A DNA stretch of 64,000 nucleotides. Origin: Schizochytrium sp. CCTCC M209059. Taxonomy: Eukaryota > Sar > Bigyra > Thraustochytrida > Thraustochytriidae. Positions 58,777 to 64,000 of this stretch are shown piece by piece. Positions within the stretch are counted from its first letter, which is position 1, and each line of letters begins with the position of its first letter. The DNA lies in the NCBI GenBank assembly GCA_000818945.1, contig KN805433.1:87824-151823 (forward strand), read 5' to 3'. The notes under the pieces are model-generated. The model was not told the DNA's origin. It did no database searches and worked only from the letters and a program-made list of their open reading frames with translations. The translations under genes were made by a program, and so were the position numbers.

Positions 58777-59469
58777 CTTTCTTTCGCTTTGGGAGTGTTT
58801 GGCTTTGTGTTTTTTGCCTTGAGGTTTGCTTTGATGTTTGCTTTGAGGTTCTGATTCTGGTTGTTGTTGGCCTCACGAAGGACCTTCGAGCCCTCGCGCA
58901 CGATGCCAGAAGTGCCACTTCACTTCACTTCACTTCACAACACTGTCGACTGGCTCGTCTGCCTCTTTATTTATTGACTGGGAGAGCGAGTCGAGTAACT
59001 GGTGACCAATGACTTCGCTGACCGATGAGATGAGATCAAAGCTGCTGGCTGGCTGGACGTGAGCGCATATACGTGGAGTCACAGCCTGAGCATGGACGGC
59101 GGAGCCGAGCTGTACGATGCATGCGAGATCAACGCCTTGGTCCTTGCGTACATGAACTCGAAGGAGCGCCCGATGCGAAAAAGGGGGAAGGAAGACAGAG
59201 CTATCTGGCTATCGCCATCTAGTAGACCAGTAGGAGGGTGCTAGTATGAGAGCTAGCTGGTGTGTGCTGGGGTCCGGCTCTGCGGTATGGAACATGGTTG
59301 AGATAGAAAGAGAACGTAGCAAGCGGAGGATTGTGCTCATCGGCCTCAAAAATCGCAAGCTGCCGAGCATCAGCAAAACGCAAACCACAAGCCTCAAAGC
59401 AAGCCCTCCAAAGCAAATCTCAGCAACAACAAGTAGTAATCCCAAGTAAGAATCCCCAGAACAGAAAGG
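58777..59469. other. Shared divergent promoter, copy 2
   Basis: About 690 bases. Carries one copy of the GAGCTGTACGATGCATGCGA element (59101-59145), a TTCAC pentamer tract (58916-58938), and a ~190-base stretch before 59470 matching the first unit. Confidence 0.6.
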
Positions 59470-60201
59470 ATGCGCGCAAGTGCCCTCTTCGTCCTCGTCT
59501 TGGCCGTCCTCGGCGCCTCGGCCCAGGCTTCCAACGCCACAGAAGCCAAGACCAAGACCATCAAGCACACACAGCCAACATGTCTCGCCTTTCGCAAACT
59601 CGGCAATGGCTTTTGCCGCGAGAGGTACGACGCGCACGGCAAGCCCGTCGGCAAGGGCGACTTTGAGCTCTACGAGCACGTTGCAACCAAGTCGGACTGC
59701 GCCGATCTCTGCTACGAGCAAGGCACCGCATGCACCGGCTACGAGTACAACGCACACAAGGAGAAGTGCGAGATCCACCACGACTACGTCGGCGCCTACA
59801 AGAAGGCAGACGGCAACGAGTGCGTCCAGGCGTACATGACGTCTGATTGGGAAAAGTGCCACGTCAAGCCTCCTGTCGATCCCGCGCCGGAAGACGAATA
59901 CGAGCTCGTTGGTCATGGCTTTTGCCGCGAAGAGTACGACCACTGGGGCTACCCGTACGGCAGCGGCGAGTACAAAACAGAGTGCAACGCCAAGAAGCCG
60001 TGCACCGAGTACGAGTGCCGCCAGGCATGCTCGGACTATGACTGGTGCAAGTACTACGAGTTCCAGGACATTGACCCGATGTACGTGCCGGAGGGCGCTT
60101 ACCTTGAGGATGGTCAAGGGCGCTGCGAGCTGCACAAGGAGTACATGGGCGCATACCAGGCATCTTCGAAAGCCGTGTGCTACAGGAAGCGACAAGCGTA
60201 G
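59470..60201 (+). CDS. Small secreted Cys-rich (PAN-like) protein, B-type copy 2
   Basis: 243 residues from ATG 59470, same signal peptide and modules as copy 1. Distinguishing residues: CEIHHDY, HVKPPVDPAPEDE and terminal RKRQA. These also mark the truncated third copy at 61690, so the third copy's coding part derives from this type. The 3' flank differs from copy 1 after about 20 bases. Confidence 0.87.
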   Translation: MRASALFVLVLAVLGASAQASNATEAKTKTIKHTQPTCLAFRKLGNGFCRERYDAHGKPVGKGDFELYEHVATKSDCADLCYEQGTACTGYEYNAHKEKCEIHHDYVGAYKKADGNECVQAYMTSDWEKCHVKPPVDPAPEDEYELVGHGFCREEYDHWGYPYGSGEYKTECNAKKPCTEYECRQACSDYDWCKYYEFQDIDPMYVPEGAYLEDGQGRCELHKEYMGAYQASSKAVCYRKRQA

Positions 60202-60362
60202 AATCTGAGGCTCAAGTTAGACGTGAGATAAACCAAACAATGTGCATATCGCTTTTAAGAAGAGAGGCCGAGCACAAGTAAGGTGGCATATTTACTTTTT
60301 TCTTTCGCCAATGAGCAGAGTTCTGATCTCTTCTCGTACCAGGCATTTGGTTAGTGCGCATA

Positions 60363-60998
60363 TCAGTCCTGGGCCAAAGGTTTAGGGAAATCGTCGGGTC
60401 CAAGACTTGGGAAAGGAAGCATATTATCGACTTGCTCTTCGCCAAGATATTGAGAGTCCTGACCAGAGACATTTACACTATCTTGTTCGGCGTTCTTGAA
60501 CCAAAGGTTTGCACCGTAGTATATGCACAGCTCCTCACCGACCTCAATGTCTCTCGCGGCAAAGTATCTAATTTCATTTTCGTTCTCTTTGAGACGAAAG
60601 TCCACATTGGGTTGCTCCGAGTGATTGAAAAGGCAGCCAATTCCGAGTGGAAGGTATTGCGCGCCGCTGCGCCCTGCGTAAAAGTAGGAGTCGAAGATGG
60701 TGAAGCGGCCATATTTTTCATATTCGTGCATTGGGCACAGGATGCAAGGACTTCGCTCGATTTCTTCGCCACGGGGAATTCGCCTCGCCGCCTCGACGCC
60801 GCGCCCCTTGCCGCAAATATCCTTGACGTGAAAGGCGTCCGAGCGCTGTAGTACATATTCGCGCTGTCCGTTTGTAGGAGCGTCGCGCATGTTTGCCTTG
60901 GCCTCATCGTGGTGAGGGTGGCGCTGCAGCTGGTCGTCCTGTTCGTACGAGATCGTTTCGGGTCCGCACCCAGGGCCGCCACTCGCGCGGCCCTTCAT
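60363..60998 (-). CDS. SET-domain protein, probable methyltransferase
   Basis: 211 residues; Met37 (MRDAPTNG) is an alternative start. The compact SET domain shows GKGRGVEAARRIPRGEEIE, the catalytic FNHSEQPNVDF (N-H-S motif) and EELCIYYGANLWF. No pre-SET, post-SET Cys cluster or other domain is present; a short SET protein of this type could methylate histones or non-histone lysines. C-terminal ~45 residues are polar and unconserved-looking. It converges with B-type copy 2 (about 160 bases). Confidence 0.82.
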   Translation of the reverse strand: MKGRASGGPGCGPETISYEQDDQLQRHPHHDEAKANMRDAPTNGQREYVLQRSDAFHVKDICGKGRGVEAARRIPRGEEIERSPCILCPMHEYEKYGRFTIFDSYFYAGRSGAQYLPLGIGCLFNHSEQPNVDFRLKENENEIRYFAARDIEVGEELCIYYGANLWFKNAEQDSVNVSGQDSQYLGEEQVDNMLPFPSLGPDDFPKPLAQD

Positions 60999-61101
60999 CG
61001 AGCCCTCTCGCGCGCAGACTCCTCTGTGCCAGCCGATTCCTCGCTCGGTGATTTGGGCTCCTGGTCTGTCCGTCCACTGGTCCTGGTGAAACCAGGCTGC
61101 C

Positions 61102-62297
<1,196 letters not shown>

Positions 62298-62772
62298 GGC
62301 TCGCATTAGGCATCAATGTAACTTTCCGGAGAAGAACCAAACAATGTACATACATAGAGAGAGCCAAAGAGGGGCCGGTGAGACTCACACCGCAGCGTCA
62401 CCGACCGACCTCCAAGTCGAGAGGACCAACCCTATCCATCCGGGCTATGCGATCATCTATGCATGCGCACACGCACGCGCAGGCAATGGGTGCGTCATAG
62501 GTGGCAGGGCCAAGGACCGATGGCCACGGCGCAGAGGACGACGTTCTGTTTTACCTGCGCGTCATTGATGTCGCCCCGACAAGGTGGTGTGGCATGAGCA
62601 AGCAATGCGAGCCTAGACGCAAGAGGGGGAGCTTTCATCGATGGAGCAGATGTTAAAGGGTGTTGTATAGACAGACGAAAGATTGATATATTTATGAGTG
62701 CCATGGCCCACGTGCGGCGCCGCGAGGGGGAAAAGCGCGGTCATGTATTCATTCACGCAAGTGGTGTCGCGG

Positions 62773-62818
<46 letters not shown>

Positions 62819-62946
62819 GAGCAGCAAGAGCAGGAGGGAGAGAAGGCATCATTGCTGCAAATGCCTGATCGCCAGCGAGCGGCTGGTGGTGGGTATCGTG
62901 TAAGGTGGCTCTGGTGTGTCGGCAGCGAAAGGCAGGAGCACTGGCT
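62298..62946. other. Spacer with right copy of the 419-bp repeat and short (AGC)n
   Basis: 58 bases of B-type 3' flank, then the direct repeat, then about 14 AGC units, then ~130 bases to the end of the peroxidase gene. Confidence 0.7.
62356..62774. repeat. 419-bp direct repeat, right copy
   Basis: See the left copy at 61102. Followed by a much shorter (AGC)n (62775-62817). Confidence 0.9.
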
Positions 62947-64000
62947 TTACTCACGAGGGCCAAAAAGGATGTAACGGCGCCAGCCGTGGAACTTGCGGAC
63001 GCCGTTCTCCTGAAGCTTGATCCAGGCCTTGGCAAAGTCCTTGGAAAAGGCTTCCTCATCGGCGGCGTACTTTTCGACGTACTTTTTGAACTTGGGATCC
63101 TGCACAAGCGCAAGGTCCGTGGGCAGCATCATGAGCTCGGTGCTGGGATCCTCGTACTGCTCAGGGCCATTCCATGCGGCGCCCTTGTGCGTGGTCTTCT
63201 TGCTCCAGCGCTCCTCGAGCAAGAGGCGGAAGAACTCGTTGGAAAAGGTGGTCGGCGCGCGCGTCCAGGGGCCCTCGTAGCCGCTTGCACCGGTGTGGCA
63301 GCGGCCGAGAGCGTGGGCGCCCGCGAGCGCGACAATCTCCTGATCGTTGAATCCCATGCGGTAAAAGATATCGCGAAGGTGCTCGGCAGGTGCGTCCTTG
63401 TGGTCGCGGCCGTCAGCGTCCGGGAGAAGGCCGTCGGGCTGAACCTCGTGACCCTCGTCGTAGTCCTTGCGTCCGGGGCGCCAGTTGGGGAATTCGGGGC
63501 CGCCCATCTCCTCGATGGCGACAGTACCGGCGAGGGACCAGAGATCACTGTAGGTGATGCCAGGGAACTGAGCCTTGACGGCCTCGAGGCGGGCGCGGCC
63601 CTTGTCAAGGCCGGCGTTGGCGCCCCAGCCGCCCTCTTCCTTGAAGCGCATCATGGCGCCCTCGCTGCCGCCCTTGCCGGTGTTCTTGTCGTAGGTGCCA
63701 GCGTTGTGCCAGGCGAGACGCACAAAGACGGGGCCGTAGCTTCCGTCATCGTGCTTTTCATCGTCGAGCACCGCGCGAATGGCCTCCTTGACACGCTCGT
63801 AATCGACGGGTTCCTTGGTGGCGGGCGTAGACTGGGCGTTGGGGACGCCAGCGGCCTCAGCCACACGGCGCGCGGTCTCGGTCTGGGTTTGGGCCTCCTT
63901 CTCGGCGGCCTTGGTCTCGGCAGCGACCTCCTTCTCGAGGCGCTTGCCGAGGGACTCGACCTCGCTCTTGAGCTCGGAGACCTTGAGTTCGGCACCCTCG
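62947..64000 (-). CDS. Class I haem peroxidase (cytochrome c/ascorbate peroxidase type), 5' partial
   Basis: The frame is open to the right edge, so the start lies outside. In-window: a charged helical N-terminal part ([20 protein letters not shown]) of about 60 residues that looks like coiled coil, then the peroxidase domain. Distal active site [11 protein letters not shown] (Arg, Trp, His), proximal His in [11 protein letters not shown], then [20 protein letters not shown] and the C-terminal [17 protein letters not shown]. At the position where plant ascorbate peroxidases carry the substrate-binding Arg, this protein has Ala ([10 protein letters not shown]), which argues against canonical ascorbate use and fits a cytochrome c peroxidase-like enzyme. 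It removes hydrogen peroxide; location not determinable because the N-terminus is missing. Confidence 0.88.
   Translation of the reverse strand, partial: EGAELKVSELKSEVESLGKRLEKEVAAETKAAEKEAQTQTETARRVAEAAGVPNAQSTPATKEPVDYERVKEAIRAVLDDEKHDDGSYGPVFVRLAWHNAGTYDKNTGKGGSEGAMMRFKEEGGWGANAGLDKGRARLEAVKAQFPGITYSDLWSLAGTVAIEEMGGPEFPNWRPGRKDYDEGHEVQPDGLLPDADGRDHKDAPAEHLRDIFYRMGFNDQEIVALAGAHALGRCHTGASGYEGPWTRAPTTFSNEFFRLLLEERWSKKTTHKGAAWNGPEQYEDPSTELMMLPTDLALVQDPKFKKYVEKYAADEEAFSKDFAKAWIKLQENGVRKFHGWRRYILFGPRE

Noticed and set aside
62694..62903. 69-codon frame in the right 419-bp repeat
   Set aside because: Starts like the chimeric frame but runs into the 3' flank of the peroxidase gene; no evidence that the repeat itself is coding.

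Overview
The window is nuclear DNA from a unicellular eukaryote. The most likely source is a labyrinthulomycete (thraustochytrid-type) stramenopile. That is an inference from gene content and style: large intron-poor genes, Cys-rich PAN/Apple-like ectodomains joined by PT-rich linkers, an expanded SWEET family, a TOG-domain protein, tubulin cofactor E, and GC-rich intergenic DNA full of microsatellites. Three assembly gaps (runs of N) lie at 12284-12400, 28810-28829 and 42340-42374.

Layout. 1-9.6 kb: three tandem plus-strand genes for secreted adhesin-like proteins (PAN-like Cys-rich modules, long PT/ET repeat linkers, C-terminal von Willebrand A domain). The first is cut by the window edge and the third carries a one-base frameshift in its repeat linker. 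9.8-27 kb: housekeeping-type genes on both strands: RING-CH ubiquitin ligase, a polyQ protein with CxxC pairs, a small probable mitochondrial protein, tubulin-folding cofactor E, a ribonuclease-inhibitor-type LRR protein, a TOG-domain protein, a membrane-anchored TauD-type dioxygenase and a TTC38-like TPR protein. 27.5-40.2 kb: five SWEET-type sugar transporters in tandem on the minus strand, separated by microsatellite-rich spacers and differing mainly in their C-terminal tails. 43.3-54.6 kb: an ABHD18-like hydrolase, a 1235-residue protein with Cys-rich LRRs and a C-terminal domain resembling the bacterial NEL (IpaH/SspH-type) E3 ubiquitin ligase fold, a METTL-type methyltransferase with one visible 69-bp intron, uracil phosphoribosyltransferase, a questin-oxidase-like protein and mitochondrial ribosomal protein bL20. 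55-62.3 kb: a head-to-head pair of small secreted Cys-rich proteins, duplicated once as a unit, plus a third truncated chimeric copy fused to a long (AGC)n tract and bracketed by 419-bp direct repeats. A SET-domain gene and a class I haem peroxidase (cut by the right edge) flank that copy.

The most striking item is the LRR-NEL protein. NEL ligases are known as bacterial type III effectors, and here one sits in a eukaryotic gene neighbourhood with its Cys-x-Asp motif intact. The next most interesting are the chimeric poly-Ser copy, the SWEET array with a shared tail motif, and loss of the MIDAS aspartate in two of the three vWA proteins. Intergenic stretches over about 300 bases are listed with what they contain. 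No tRNA, rRNA, CRISPR array or transposon was recognised.
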